Assembly: GCA_022447545.1 (NCBI GenBank)
Contig: JAKVBI010000011.1
Span: 248,001-312,000, forward strand
Source: Myxococcota bacterium
GTDB taxonomy: Bacteria; Myxococcota_A; UBA9160; SMWR01
Direction: 5' to 3'
DNA: 64,000 bases
Each line of letters begins with the position of its first letter. Position 1 is the first letter of the stretch. Below, in pieces: positions 26,110 through 35,091 of this stretch. Made by a program: the position numbers and the translations under genes. Below the pieces are notes generated by a model. The model searched no databases and was not told the origin of the DNA. It saw nothing but the letters and a program-made list of their open reading frames with translations.

Positions 26110-26196
26110 CCCACGGACGATTCGGGCCGCGGGAGCCGACTTCCCCTAAGCTGCGCCATCGAAGGAGCTGAACCTGTCGGTGGGGTGCGATCTCGG

Positions 26197-27456
26197 ATGA
26201 AAGTGTTGGGCGATATTCGCGGTCGGGCCATGGGCGTCGTCATTGGCGGCCTCACGGCGCAATTGGGACTCGGTTGCATGTACCTGAGTTCTGTCCTCAC
26301 ACCTGCCATGTTGGAGGAGTTGGGTTTTTCCCGGGGTGATTTCATGCTGGCGGGCACCCCGCGCACCGTCGTTGCGGCCCTGGCAAGCCCCATGGTGGGT
26401 GCACTGACCCAACGATATGGATCCCGTCCGGTCATCATCGGCGGCCTGCTGCTGCTGGGCACCTCCTACAGCCTCTTCGCCTTTGTCCAGGACCTCTGGC
26501 ACGTATTCGCCATCAGCATGGCCGTGGGACTGGTCGTGGCAGGTGTGGGCGACATCGCCGTGGGAACGGTGGTGTCGAAGTGGGTACATCGTGCACGCGG
26601 TCTGGCGCTGGGAATCGTTTACAGCGGATCCAACCTGGGGGGGTTGATCTGCTCGATTCTGGGCGCGTGGTTACTCCTCACCTACGGTTGGCGTAACGCG
26701 TATCTGATCGTCGGCATCTCCTCCATGATCATTTTGATCCCCGTGGTCTGGCGTCTCGTCCGCGAACCCGAAGACGTAGCGGACCTTCCTGCACCTGCAG
26801 ACTCGCCCGGTAACGCAAACGGCGATGGCGAATACCGAGAATCCGAGTCTGCCGAAGTAGCGATCGAGTTCTCGGAAGCCGTCCGCACCCGCGATTTCTG
26901 GATCCTCGCTTTCGCGCTCTTCTTCTTCTTTTTCTACTACATCGGCGTCAACGGAAATCTCGTGCTCTTCCTGACGGACCTGGGCATCCCCATCGAGTGG
27001 GCGTCGGCCAGTTTTGGCGCGACGGTATTCCTGGGAGTCACCGCAAAGGTCGGAATCGGGCTCATGGGAGATCGCTGGCCGGCAAAAATTGCTCTGCTGG
27101 TGAACTTTTTCGCGGTCACTCTGGCCTCCTATCTTCTGCTCGCAATTCCGATGACAGGCATCCTGCCCCTGTTCATCTTGCTCCACGGTTGCTCGACGGC
27201 AGCCCAGAATGTCGTGTATCCACTCATCGTCGCCGAACGTTTTGGTACGGCCACCATGGCAAAGATCTACGGAACCCTGATGCTCGCGCTGCTGCCCGGT
27301 GGGATGCTCGGTCCCGTCTTCGCCGGATACCTGTTCGACGCCACAGGCAGCTACGACTTAGCCTTCCAAATCTTCGCGGTTCTGAACACGGTCGGGTTAA
27401 TCGCTCTGTGCACCGTGAAGAATCGAGCCGTCGCTCGAACACTGCCCGAGAGCTGA
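26197..27456 (+). CDS. MFS transporter (monocarboxylate/oxalate-formate antiporter-like)
   Basis: About 419 residues with two sets of six membrane helices separated by a charged cytoplasmic loop (REPEDVADLPAPAD to AVRTRDFWILA). The loop 2-3 signature TQRYGSRPVIIGG and the second-half ADRWPAKIA-like motif (GLMGDRWPAKIALLV) are MFS hallmarks; SRGDFMLAGTPRTVV and the AASMAEE-like helix 5 resemble the MCT/OxlT branch, which moves organic acids. ATG 26197 is taken because GTG 26185 adds only four residues; neither has a good ribosome site. It could import an acid substrate or export an end product of the surrounding pathways. Confidence 0.88.
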   Translation: MKVLGDIRGRAMGVVIGGLTAQLGLGCMYLSSVLTPAMLEELGFSRGDFMLAGTPRTVVAALASPMVGALTQRYGSRPVIIGGLLLLGTSYSLFAFVQDLWHVFAISMAVGLVVAGVGDIAVGTVVSKWVHRARGLALGIVYSGSNLGGLICSILGAWLLLTYGWRNAYLIVGISSMIILIPVVWRLVREPEDVADLPAPADSPGNANGDGEYRESESAEVAIEFSEAVRTRDFWILAFALFFFFFYYIGVNGNLVLFLTDLGIPIEWASASFGATVFLGVTAKVGIGLMGDRWPAKIALLVNFFAVTLASYLLLAIPMTGILPLFILLHGCSTAAQNVVYPLIVAERFGTATMAKIYGTLMLALLPGGMLGPVFAGYLFDATGSYDLAFQIFAVLNTVGLIALCTVKNRAVARTLPES

Positions 27457-27493
27457 AAACACGACATGGGCGCCGGCGAGCCCTGGGGCCCGG

Positions 27494-27499
27494 TAGAAT
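27494..27499 (+). promoter_or_regulatory. Possible -10 box (TAGAAT)
   Basis: GGTAGAATG, 25 bases before ATG 27525, in the 68-base gap after the MFS gene. A transcript starting about 27506 would include the CGAGG ribosome site. Same core as the box at 63697. No -35 box seen. Confidence 0.35.
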
Positions 27500-27524
27500 G
27501 CTGCGGAACCCACCCGAGGCAGAC

Positions 27525-28613
27525 ATGACCAACGCTCGACGTCCGCTCGATCCCGACAAACTGAAGGAATATTCACGAGACCTATTCGGCCATCTGAGCG
27601 GAGCCATGACATCCGCCATGATCTACCTAGGCGATCACCTCGGGCTCTATCGTGCCCTGAACGACATCGGTCCCGCCAATAGCCCCCAACTGGCCCAGCA
27701 CACAGGACTCGACGAGCGTTGGATCCGGGAGTGGCTCTACCAACAGGGCGCAGCGCGGATGCTGGAAGTCGACGAAGACGGACGCTTCTCCATGTCTCCC
27801 GAAGCCGCGGTCGCCCTGGTCGACGAGAACCACCCAGCCTTCGGAGCCGGTTTCTTTGGCCATTTGCCGGAAACCCTGGCCGTGGTCCAGCGACTGCCCG
27901 AGGCATTCCGCAATGGGTTGGGTCTCCCCTACGACGCCTTCGGCCCCGAGGGGGCACGCGGCCTCGAGCGTGGCTTCGCTCCCTGGTTCCGGAGCCTCCT
28001 GGTCCCCATGGCGCTTCCCCGTATCGAGGGACTGGTCCAACGCCTGGAAGCCGGCGAATCCGTGGCCGACGTCGGCTGCGGTGCCGGTGTAGCGATCATC
28101 GAAATGGCCCGCGCATTCCCCAACTCGCAGTTCCACGGCTACGACGTCTCGCGCCACGCTCTCGAGCGCGCCGAGCAGAACCGCCGGGAAGCCAGGGTGG
28201 ACAACGTCCATTTCCACGATGTGAGAGAAACGCCACTTCCCGACGATGGCAGCCTGGGTTTCGTAACCACCTTCGACTGTCTGCACGATATGACACGACC
28301 TGACGAGATCATGACCGCAATCCACCGGTCTCTCCGCGACGATGGCGACTGGCTCGTGGCGGACATCAAGTCCTACCCCAGCTACGCGGAGAACCTCGAA
28401 CACAATCCCATGGCGGCACTCATGTACGGGATGTCGGTCACCACCTGCATGTCCTCAGCGCTTTCCGAACCCGGAGGATTGGGCCTGGGCACTCTGGGCA
28501 TGCACGAAGAACGCCTGACCCGCATGGCGCGGGAAGCCGGATTCGAAAGCATCGAGCCCATCGACCTCGGCCACCCTGTCAACGCCTTCTACCGGATCCG
28601 GTCGGGAAACTGA
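27525..28613 (+). CDS. SAM-dependent methyltransferase with N-terminal winged helix
   Basis: 362 residues. N-terminal helical/winged-helix part (HLSGAMTSAMIYLGDHLGLYRAL, then TGLDERWIREWL) of the type found in Rv2258c-like and O-methyltransferase-like proteins, followed by a Rossmann methyltransferase domain with motif I VADVGCGAGVA at residues 180-190, an acidic loop YDVSRHALERA and the post-motif FDCLHDMTRP. It would methylate a small molecule using S-adenosylmethionine. ATG 27525 has CGAGG about 5 bases upstream. The winged helix mediates dimerisation in relatives and is not evidence for DNA binding. Substrate unknown. Confidence 0.85.
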   Translation: MTNARRPLDPDKLKEYSRDLFGHLSGAMTSAMIYLGDHLGLYRALNDIGPANSPQLAQHTGLDERWIREWLYQQGAARMLEVDEDGRFSMSPEAAVALVDENHPAFGAGFFGHLPETLAVVQRLPEAFRNGLGLPYDAFGPEGARGLERGFAPWFRSLLVPMALPRIEGLVQRLEAGESVADVGCGAGVAIIEMARAFPNSQFHGYDVSRHALERAEQNRREARVDNVHFHDVRETPLPDDGSLGFVTTFDCLHDMTRPDEIMTAIHRSLRDDGDWLVADIKSYPSYAENLEHNPMAALMYGMSVTTCMSSALSEPGGLGLGTLGMHEERLTRMAREAGFESIEPIDLGHPVNAFYRIRSGN

Positions 28614-28649
28614 GAGCACAGAGGCCTCTCCCAGCGTCCGTGACGGCAC

Positions 28650-29879
28650 TCAAAGAGCGCCGTAGAAGGCGTCAATCAGCGCGTAGCCACCCGCCCCACC
28701 CGTCAGGCCCGCTCGCATGCGGTTCATCACGTACCCGAAGCCCAGGCGAACATCCGGGTCCGCGTAACCGATCGATCCCCCAGCCCCCGGGTGCCCAAAG
28801 GCATTGAGACTCGGCCCGAGGGGCATGAGATCGTGGCGTAACATGAAGCCCATCCCGAAACGCATCGGCATTCCCCCCAGCACCCGGTCCGGGCCAAAAG
28901 ATTGCTCCACCGTTGCAGCGGCAAGCGTCTCCGGCTGAACGATGCGCACGCCATCGAGTTCGCCGCCACGTGCGAGGGCGCCATAAAAACGCGCAACCGC
29001 GGCTGCCGTGCCGTGCCCATTGGCAGCGGGAATCTCCGCCGCCCGCCAGGCCCGACTGTTCACACAGCCTCGAGGCTGCCTCGGATTGTTGAAGGCCGCC
29101 CCCGTGAGTGTGGTGGGGTCGGCCATATCGCGCATGAAATCCGCCATGGGCCCCTTCAGTTTCACCTCTCGTGTCTTTGAAGGCGGCGGCCCCAGCCCGC
29201 CGATCATCTCCGCCGTGCGAGAATCATCGATTGCATTCAGACCGATGTGGAAGTCCAACCCGAGGGGTTCGGCCACGCGTCTCCGGAAGGAAGTCCCCAG
29301 GCTTTCGCCACACACACGCCGAACCACTTCACCCACCAGATGGCCAAAAGTCACGGCGTGATATCCGTGGTCCGTGCCGGGCTCCCACCAGGGCCGCTCG
29401 TCGGCCAGGGCCCCGGCCATCCGGTCCCAGTCGTACAGTGCCTCTTCGGGCAAAGGCGTTCGAACGCCGGGAAGTCCGGCTCGATGCGAGAGCAGCCAGC
29501 GCACGGGAAGGTCGCCCTTGTCGTGGGCCGCGAACTCCGGCCAGTAGCGCGCAACAGGTGCATCGGGATCGAGGCTCCCTTCTTCGATCAACTGATGGGC
29601 ACACAGCGCAGTCATCCCTTTGGTGGTCGAGTAGACGTTGACCAGTGTGTCACGCGTCCACGGACGTGTTCGCTCGGCATCCGCGTGCCCTCCCCAAAGG
29701 TCGACGACGACGTGCCCATCGAGAACACAACAAACCGAGGCGCCAACCTCTCCCCCGTCGCGGAAGTTCTGGGCGAACACCTCCTCCACCGCCCGAAAAC
29801 GCGTGTCGCAGACGCCCTGCACCGAGACTTCACCAGATCGATCGTTCGCCACGTCGCCCTCGCTCGGTCGGCGGATCAA
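28650..29879 (-). CDS. Serine hydrolase, beta-lactamase/esterase (family VIII) type
   Basis: About 409 residues from TTG 29879. Beta-lactamase fold with catalytic Ser84-x-x-Lys87 (VYSTTKGM) and Tyr173 (GYHAVTFG), plus the WLLSHRAGLPG motif of class C-like esterases (EstB, LovD relatives). It would hydrolyse or transfer ester or thioester groups by an acyl-enzyme. No signal peptide is seen, so it is cytoplasmic and not a secreted penicillinase. TTG 29879 overlaps the SDR stop as TTGA; GTG 29852 is an alternative. Likely coupled to the SDR: ester hydrolysis followed by alcohol oxidation is plausible, but not shown. Confidence 0.87.
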   Translation of the reverse strand: MIRRPSEGDVANDRSGEVSVQGVCDTRFRAVEEVFAQNFRDGGEVGASVCCVLDGHVVVDLWGGHADAERTRPWTRDTLVNVYSTTKGMTALCAHQLIEEGSLDPDAPVARYWPEFAAHDKGDLPVRWLLSHRAGLPGVRTPLPEEALYDWDRMAGALADERPWWEPGTDHGYHAVTFGHLVGEVVRRVCGESLGTSFRRRVAEPLGLDFHIGLNAIDDSRTAEMIGGLGPPPSKTREVKLKGPMADFMRDMADPTTLTGAAFNNPRQPRGCVNSRAWRAAEIPAANGHGTAAAVARFYGALARGGELDGVRIVQPETLAAATVEQSFGPDRVLGGMPMRFGMGFMLRHDLMPLGPSLNAFGHPGAGGSIGYADPDVRLGFGYVMNRMRAGLTGGAGGYALIDAFYGAL

Positions 29880-30637
29880 CCCGCCGTGACCCCCTGATCG
29901 ATGGAGAGGATCGCCCCGTGCACGAAGCGGGCCTCGTCGGAGGCCACATAGGCGATGAGCCCGGCCACGTCTTCAACCTGGTTGATACCCCTCATACCGC
30001 GGTACCTCCCCATCATCTCGAAATCGATGTCCTCGGGAAAGTTCCTTCCCCGAGCGATGTTCGTGTCGGTACCACCGGGCGCGACTGCATTGATCCGGAT
30101 CCCGCGCTTCATGTACTCCATGGCGAGTGCCTTGGTGAGGAGCACGACTCCCCCCTTACTCGCGCAGTAGGCCACGGTGTAGGCCTGTCCCATGAGCCCA
30201 GCATTCGATGCGATGTTGACGATGTTGCCCTCGGATTCGAGCAGGTGGGGGATCGCCGCCTGGGCCATGAAAAAGGTTCCGGAAAGATTGACCCCAATGA
30301 CGCTCTGCCAATCCTCCTCGCTCGTCTCGTGCGCGTGGGAGAACCGCACGACTCCGGCGACATTGCACAACACGTCGAGCCGCCCGAAGGATTCCACCGC
30401 CGCCGCGACGGCTGCGAAGCACTCGTCGCGCCTTGAGACATCGGCGAGATGCTCGCGAAAGGCTCCGCCGCTGGATTCAATCTCGTTCTTGGTCTCGTTC
30501 AAACCGTCGGCGCTCACGTCCATTCCGAACACTTTCGCGCCTTCCGAGGCTAGACGTACGGACGTTGCTCGCCCGATTCCCGAACCCGCGCCGGTCACCA
30601 CCACGACCTTCTCTTCGAATCGGCTCGTCTCTGCCAT
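29876..30637 (-). CDS. SDR-family NAD-dependent oxidoreductase
   Basis: 253-residue classical SDR. TGAGSGIG near residues 13-20, Asp after strand two (GMDVS), CNVAG in place of NNAG, Ser in IASNAGL and YCASK active site; the C-terminal GAILSIDQG is typical. Chosen start ATG 30637; upstream in-frame codons would run into the divergent intergenic region. Oxidation of a hydroxyl on a ring or side chain is the general role. It is first in a two-gene minus-strand unit with the serine hydrolase and divergent from the crotonase gene (222-base spacer). Confidence 0.9.
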   Translation of the reverse strand: MAETSRFEEKVVVVTGAGSGIGRATSVRLASEGAKVFGMDVSADGLNETKNEIESSGGAFREHLADVSRRDECFAAVAAAVESFGRLDVLCNVAGVVRFSHAHETSEEDWQSVIGVNLSGTFFMAQAAIPHLLESEGNIVNIASNAGLMGQAYTVAYCASKGGVVLLTKALAMEYMKRGIRINAVAPGGTDTNIARGRNFPEDIDFEMMGRYRGMRGINQVEDVAGLIAYVASDEARFVHGAILSIDQGVTAG

Positions 30638-30827
30638 CGAGTGTCTCGCTCCCTGGGGTTGCCACGACAAACAGCCGCGGTCCGGACCCAGTGTCGACGC
30701 TTGCGAGCAATGGGTCAAGATCGGTCACATGGGACCCATCGGCGATTGCGCAGGGAGCCCTCCTTTTCCGGACGTCGAAAACTGGCCCTCTGTAGCTCTC
30801 GCGCTTTGGGCATGCGCCTCCACGTGT

Positions 30828-30833
30828 TAGAGT
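30828..30833 (+). promoter_or_regulatory. Possible -10 box (TAGAGT)
   Basis: GTGTTAGAGT lies 26 bases upstream of TTG 30860 in the 222-base divergent spacer between an SDR and a crotonase gene. The rest of the spacer shows no obvious palindrome. Spacing leaves room for the GGAGG ribosome site. Confidence 0.3.
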
Positions 30834-30859
30834 CTCAGCCACGACCCGGAGGATCCCCC

Positions 30860-31654
30860 TTGGACTATCGACGCTTCGCTGACGAACACCACATGCAGGT
30901 TGAGATCAACGATCGGGTGGCCACGGTCACCCTCAACCGGCCCGAAAAACGCAACGCGGTCAATTACGCCATGCACGTGGGTCTCGAAAGCCTATGGCGC
31001 GAGATCGGTCGCGACCCCGACGTAGGCGCCATCGTCATCACCGGTGCCGGCTCGGCGTTCTGTGCGGGCGGCGACCTCAAGGGTTTCCACGCACCCGACG
31101 ATGGCCCCCTCGACCAACTGCGCGGTACTCGTTACCTCGTGCAGGAGATGGTCAATTGCGAGGCGCCCATGGTCTCGGCCATCAACGGCCCCGCGACGGG
31201 CTTGGGCGCAACGGTGGCCCTACTCTCAGATGTCATCTTCATGGCCGAGGACGCCGTCATTGGGGACACCCACGTGAAGGTGGGGCTCGTAGCTGGCGAT
31301 GGTGGAGCCGTGATCTGGCCGGCACTGGTCGGGCCTCATCGCGCCAAGGAGATGCTGATGTCGGGCAAGCTCGCCAATGGCGTGGAGGCCGCGCAGATGG
31401 GCCTGGTCAATCACTGTGTTCCCGGCGACAAATTGCTCGACGAGGCCACGGAGTACGCCCATAGCCTGGCCCATGGCGCGCAGGTAGCCATCCGTTGGAC
31501 CAAGATGGCCATCAATCAGTACCTCAAGCACAACATCAACCTGGCCCTGGATTTTGGCGCCGCCGCCGAGCACCTCGTGACCCACACCGAGGACATGAAG
31601 GAGGCGGCGCAGGCCTTCGCCGAGAAGCGCCCGCCCCAATTCAAAGGCCGCTAG
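30860..31654 (+). CDS. Enoyl-CoA hydratase/isomerase (crotonase) family, atypical active site
   Basis: 264 residues. TTG 30860 is the start, with GGAGG at 30848-30852. Crotonase fold: VATVTLNRPEKRNAVN, oxyanion segment GAGSAFCAGGDLKGF, and INGPATGLGATVA. Aligned by eye to rat enoyl-CoA hydratase, both catalytic Glu positions are changed: Thr118 for Glu144 and His138 (GDTHVKVG) for Glu164. It therefore probably does not hydrate like the classical enzyme; isomerase, hydrolase or retro-Claisen reactions are options. The GDTHVKVGLVAGDGG form is consistent through the motif, so I read this as a subgroup feature, not decay. Converges with the acyl-CoA dehydrogenase cluster. Confidence 0.87.
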   Translation: MDYRRFADEHHMQVEINDRVATVTLNRPEKRNAVNYAMHVGLESLWREIGRDPDVGAIVITGAGSAFCAGGDLKGFHAPDDGPLDQLRGTRYLVQEMVNCEAPMVSAINGPATGLGATVALLSDVIFMAEDAVIGDTHVKVGLVAGDGGAVIWPALVGPHRAKEMLMSGKLANGVEAAQMGLVNHCVPGDKLLDEATEYAHSLAHGAQVAIRWTKMAINQYLKHNINLALDFGAAAEHLVTHTEDMKEAAQAFAEKRPPQFKGR

Positions 31655-31672
31655 CCCCGGCGCCCCCCGGAC

Positions 31673-32839
31673 TCACCGACCACTGGGCAACTCGAGCCCC
31701 CGGCGCGCGATGATGGTGCGCTGGATCTCTGAGGTTCCGCCGTAGATCGTCGTGACCGCCGAGTGGCGGAATGCCCTTTCCAGCCGGCCATGGACCGGGG
31801 CGCCTTCGGCGCCGTGTTGCAGAGCACCCCGGGGACCCATCTGGTCCAGGATCTCGGAGCACGACTCTTGGAACCTCGTGGCGTAGAACAATCGAGCCAT
31901 AGAGCCCTCGACACCGGGCAGCCCCCCCGCCGCTGCGACCCAGGTCGCCTTCAAGGCCATCAAGCGCGCCACCTCGTTACGGATGGCGATGCGTGCAACG
32001 GTCTCGCGTAGAGATGGATCCTCGATTCGAGGTCGGTCCTGGTCATCCGTCGCCTCCCGCGCCCACTCCACGAACTCGTGAAGGACACGGGCGCTCTCCG
32101 TTCCACCGGTCTCGGTCCGCTCAAAGGTCAACGCGACCCCCATCACGTCCCATCCTCCGTTGACCTCCCCGATCCGCCAGCGATCATCGACCCGGACCCC
32201 AGAATAGAAGGTCGAATTGGTGCGTTCCCCGCCCAACGTGTGGATGGGACGCGTCTCGATGCCGGGGGTGTCCATGGGGACGAGGAACATGGTCAACCCC
32301 TTGTGTTTGGCCACCTCGGTGTCGGTGCGGGTCAGCAGGAAAACGTACTGCGACTCGTGGGCCAGGGTCGTGAACACCTTCTCTCCGTCGATCACCCATT
32401 CATCGCCATCGCGTACGGCGCGGGTTCGCACCGACGCGACGTCGGAACCCGAACCCGGCTCGGAATAGCCCAGGGCACAGATCGCATCGCCTCCGATCAT
32501 CTGGGGGATCAGCTCTCGCTTCTGCTCTTCGGTTCCCACATGACGCAAGGTGTTGGCAATGATCATGGTGATCAGAAGTCCGTCCAGAGGCGCTTCGGCG
32601 ATGACTGCCTCCTCGTAGAAGGCCGCCATCTCGAAGTCGTCGCGTCCCTGCCCGCCATACTCCTCGGGCCAGGCCGCGGCGATCCACCCCTTCTCGGCCA
32701 TGGCGCGGTGGAGCCCCCAGTCATGGATGGTTCCGGTCTCACGCACTCGATCTCGCAAGTCATCGGTGACATGCTCTGCGAGAAACTCTCGCACCTCGCC
32801 GCGGAAGCGCTCGCTCCGTTCACTGAGATTGAAATCCAC
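31673..32839 (-). CDS. Acyl-CoA dehydrogenase, catalytic-type subunit (pair 2)
   Basis: 388 residues. Full acyl-CoA dehydrogenase layout: N-terminal helices, PEEYGGQGRDDFEMA, ALGYSEPGSGSDVAS, WVIDGEKVFTTLA, and C-terminal IYGGTSEIQRTIIARRGLELP. The last motif is the one that binds FAD/CoA of the neighbouring subunit and is present in homomeric enzymes and in one partner of heteromeric ones. It starts 3 bases after the stop of the next upstream dehydrogenase, which lacks this motif, suggesting an alpha2beta2 enzyme like those of steroid side-chain degradation. Substrate inferred only as a bulky acyl-CoA. Confidence 0.9.
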   Translation of the reverse strand: MDFNLSERSERFRGEVREFLAEHVTDDLRDRVRETGTIHDWGLHRAMAEKGWIAAAWPEEYGGQGRDDFEMAAFYEEAVIAEAPLDGLLITMIIANTLRHVGTEEQKRELIPQMIGGDAICALGYSEPGSGSDVASVRTRAVRDGDEWVIDGEKVFTTLAHESQYVFLLTRTDTEVAKHKGLTMFLVPMDTPGIETRPIHTLGGERTNSTFYSGVRVDDRWRIGEVNGGWDVMGVALTFERTETGGTESARVLHEFVEWAREATDDQDRPRIEDPSLRETVARIAIRNEVARLMALKATWVAAAGGLPGVEGSMARLFYATRFQESCSEILDQMGPRGALQHGAEGAPVHGRLERAFRHSAVTTIYGGTSEIQRTIIARRGLELPSGR

Positions 32840-32842
32840 GGC

Positions 32843-33889
32843 TCAATTTCCTCCACTGGGTGCAAGGGATCCGGCCAAGAGTCGGTCCGCCAAGTTCTGA
32901 AACTCCCCGGTCCGGCCATCGAGCGCCAGCGACCAGGCTTTGGCGCGGCGATGGAAGAGTTGAATGTCGTATTCGAGGGTGAACCCGTAGCCTCCGTGGA
33001 AGTGCAGACTCTCGGCAGCTGCATGCTGACCACTTTCGCAGGCAAATAGATAGGCCATGCATGCCAGCTCAGCGGCATCGGCCCTACCCTCGTCCACGGC
33101 CCAGGCAGCCTCGTGGACCAACAACTGAGCACCTTCGATCTCCGTCGCTACGTCCGCCAGGCGATGGGCCACCACCTGGAACGACCCGATGGGAACACCG
33201 AACTGCTCGCGCGAACGTGCGTATTCGACGCCCAGATCCACGGCTCGCGAGCCGAGACCCACCAGGGCTGCGGCAGTCAGCACCCTCCATTCGTCCAGGG
33301 CCGCATCGAACTGCCCCCTCGCCTCCTGCCCCCGAGCCAAGACCGTCCGACTTCCGCCATCGCTCTGCCGATGGGCTAGCGGCGCATCTCCGAAATTGGA
33401 CAGCAGGCCCGTCGCCCCGGGCGGATCCGCCTCGATGCACACGAGTTCTTCTCCATCGAGACCCACCACGTAGGTGGAGACTGCCCCGCCCGGCACGAGT
33501 TCAAAGACTCCCTGGCGCGCAGGGCGTAGAGCGAGACTCGAACTGAGCGAAGAATCTTCCACACCCGCACGCATCTGCCCGGCAAGGCCAGCGTCGACTC
33601 GTTCCACCGCCCGCAAGCTCACCTGAGTCTCCAGGATCGGCGCTGGGGTCAGATGGGCCCCGATGGCCTCGGCGACCAGGGCCAGATCCAAGAGGCCGGC
33701 ACCCATACCACCGAGTTCCTCGGACACCCCCAGGGTGGGAACACCCATGTCAGCCAGGCCGCGCCAGACGCCGGCATCGAAGCCCATGGGCTCCGCATCG
33801 CGCACACGCTCGGGGGTGACTTCTTTGTCCAGAAAGTCGCTCACACCATCGCAGACGGCTCGTTGTTGTTCACTGGGTCTCAGGTCCAC
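32843..33889 (-). CDS. Acyl-CoA dehydrogenase-like partner subunit (pair 2)
   Basis: 348 residues, shorter than a complete enzyme. Dehydrogenase fold seen from VPTLGVSEELGGMGAGLLDLALV, but the middle domain is degenerate (no GYSEPGSGSD) and the C-terminus ends with LHFHGGYGFTLEYDIQLFHRRAKAW and no GTSEIQR. This is the pattern of the non-FAD-completing partner in heteromeric acyl-CoA dehydrogenases. Its start overlaps the end of the previous dehydrogenase gene by 10 bases and its stop is 3 bases before the next, so translation is coupled. Function follows from its partner. Confidence 0.85.
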   Translation of the reverse strand: MDLRPSEQQRAVCDGVSDFLDKEVTPERVRDAEPMGFDAGVWRGLADMGVPTLGVSEELGGMGAGLLDLALVAEAIGAHLTPAPILETQVSLRAVERVDAGLAGQMRAGVEDSSLSSSLALRPARQGVFELVPGGAVSTYVVGLDGEELVCIEADPPGATGLLSNFGDAPLAHRQSDGGSRTVLARGQEARGQFDAALDEWRVLTAAALVGLGSRAVDLGVEYARSREQFGVPIGSFQVVAHRLADVATEIEGAQLLVHEAAWAVDEGRADAAELACMAYLFACESGQHAAAESLHFHGGYGFTLEYDIQLFHRRAKAWSLALDGRTGEFQNLADRLLAGSLAPSGGN

Positions 33890-35049
33890 GTCGAATCTCC
33901 TGTGTCGCGCCTAGCGATTCTACCCGGCAGCGGCGCCCAGAGGCACGCAATGCGTTCCAGGTGATGACTGGCGTCACCAAGCGCCTGGGCCATGGCTTCG
34001 GCCCTTCGAGTGTAGAGATGGAGACGAGAGTCCTCGTAGTAGCCCACCCCTCCGTGGATCTGGTGAGCGGCCGCGGTCACACTCGGATAGGCGACAGCGC
34101 ACAAGGCCTTGGCGGCCGATGCCGCCTCGGCGAAGTCGAGGCCCGCATCGATCCGTGACGCCGCCTCGGCAACGGCCAAACGACAGGCATCGACCTCCAC
34201 CAAGCAATCCGCCGCCCGATGTGCGACCGCCTGGAAGGCCCCCACCGGTCGGCCGAACTGCTCGCGCTGGCGCGCGTGGGCCACGGCCAGGTCCAAGGCG
34301 GCCTGGGCTCCCCCGTTCATCTCGGCACACAAAGCCACTGCGGCCACCAGCAGTTGATCTTCGAGCACCGGCCAGACCCGGTGGAGTTCGCCCACCAGCG
34401 CCTCTCCACCGACTCGAACTCGGCAAAACTCCACCGCGCCTGCCCCATCGTCGAACACGCCCCGCTGGGGCCGGATGTGGATGCCTTCGAGCCGAGCCTC
34501 CACCCGCAGCAGACTCATACAGTCTTCCCCCGGTCCCCCATCACGGGTGCGGGCGACGACATAGAACTCATCAGCGGTTCCTGCGTAGGGGACGAGTTGC
34601 TTGAGTCCCGACAATTCGAAGCCACCGTCGACGGGCTCAGCTCGCAGTAAAATCGACGAGGGAGCGAGCTGGCCATCCGCCTCCAACACGCACAAGCTTG
34701 CGCGCCGTCGCCCGTCGAGCAGGGGCGCCAACCAATCCCCACGCTGCTCCTGATTCGCCAATGCGCCCAGCAACAAACCGCACTGGACGGCTCCGTTCTG
34801 GAAGGGGCCAGGGCATGCACTTCGCCCCACTTCTTCCAGAACGAGACACAGCTCCAGAACCCCCCCTGCGAATCCGGGCAAACCGAACTGGAGCCAACCA
34901 CGGCGGGCAAACGCACGAAACAGCTCCTCGTCGTAGTGCGTTTCGCTCCGTTCGGCGATGAGAAGTTCGGCAAGCTCCGTGTTCTGCGTGAGGAACTCGC
35001 GCACCTCGGCGCGAAGAGCCTGCTGTTCGGGATTCAGCGATAGATCCAC
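33880..35049 (-). CDS. Acyl-CoA dehydrogenase-like partner subunit (pair 1)
   Basis: 389 residues. N-terminus DLSLNPEQQALRAEVREFL is normal for the family; GLPGFAGGVLELCLVLEEVG follows; the middle domain retains SSILLRAEPVDGGFELSG but no GYSEPGSGSD. C-terminus HQIHGGVGYYEDSRLHLYTRRAEAM also lacks GTSEIQR. I read it as the partner subunit of the complete dehydrogenase encoded 42 bases upstream. Its end overlaps the next gene by 10 bases. In alpha2beta2 relatives (ChsE types) such a subunit completes the active site for large ring-bearing substrates. Confidence 0.85.
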   Translation of the reverse strand: MDLSLNPEQQALRAEVREFLTQNTELAELLIAERSETHYDEELFRAFARRGWLQFGLPGFAGGVLELCLVLEEVGRSACPGPFQNGAVQCGLLLGALANQEQRGDWLAPLLDGRRRASLCVLEADGQLAPSSILLRAEPVDGGFELSGLKQLVPYAGTADEFYVVARTRDGGPGEDCMSLLRVEARLEGIHIRPQRGVFDDGAGAVEFCRVRVGGEALVGELHRVWPVLEDQLLVAAVALCAEMNGGAQAALDLAVAHARQREQFGRPVGAFQAVAHRAADCLVEVDACRLAVAEAASRIDAGLDFAEAASAAKALCAVAYPSVTAAAHQIHGGVGYYEDSRLHLYTRRAEAMAQALGDASHHLERIACLWAPLPGRIARRDTGDSTWT

Positions 35050-35091
35050 AGACCCTCCTTCCGAGTTCCCGACAAAATTTGAAGTAAAGCG

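Noticed and set aside
27525-28613. Winged-helix methyltransferase as a DNA-binding regulator
   Set aside because: The N-terminal winged helix is the dimerisation part of this methyltransferase class and is not evidence for DNA binding.
31655-31672. Possible terminator between the crotonase and the acyl-CoA dehydrogenase
   Set aside because: GC-rich bases can pair only in a short imperfect stem and no T-run follows.
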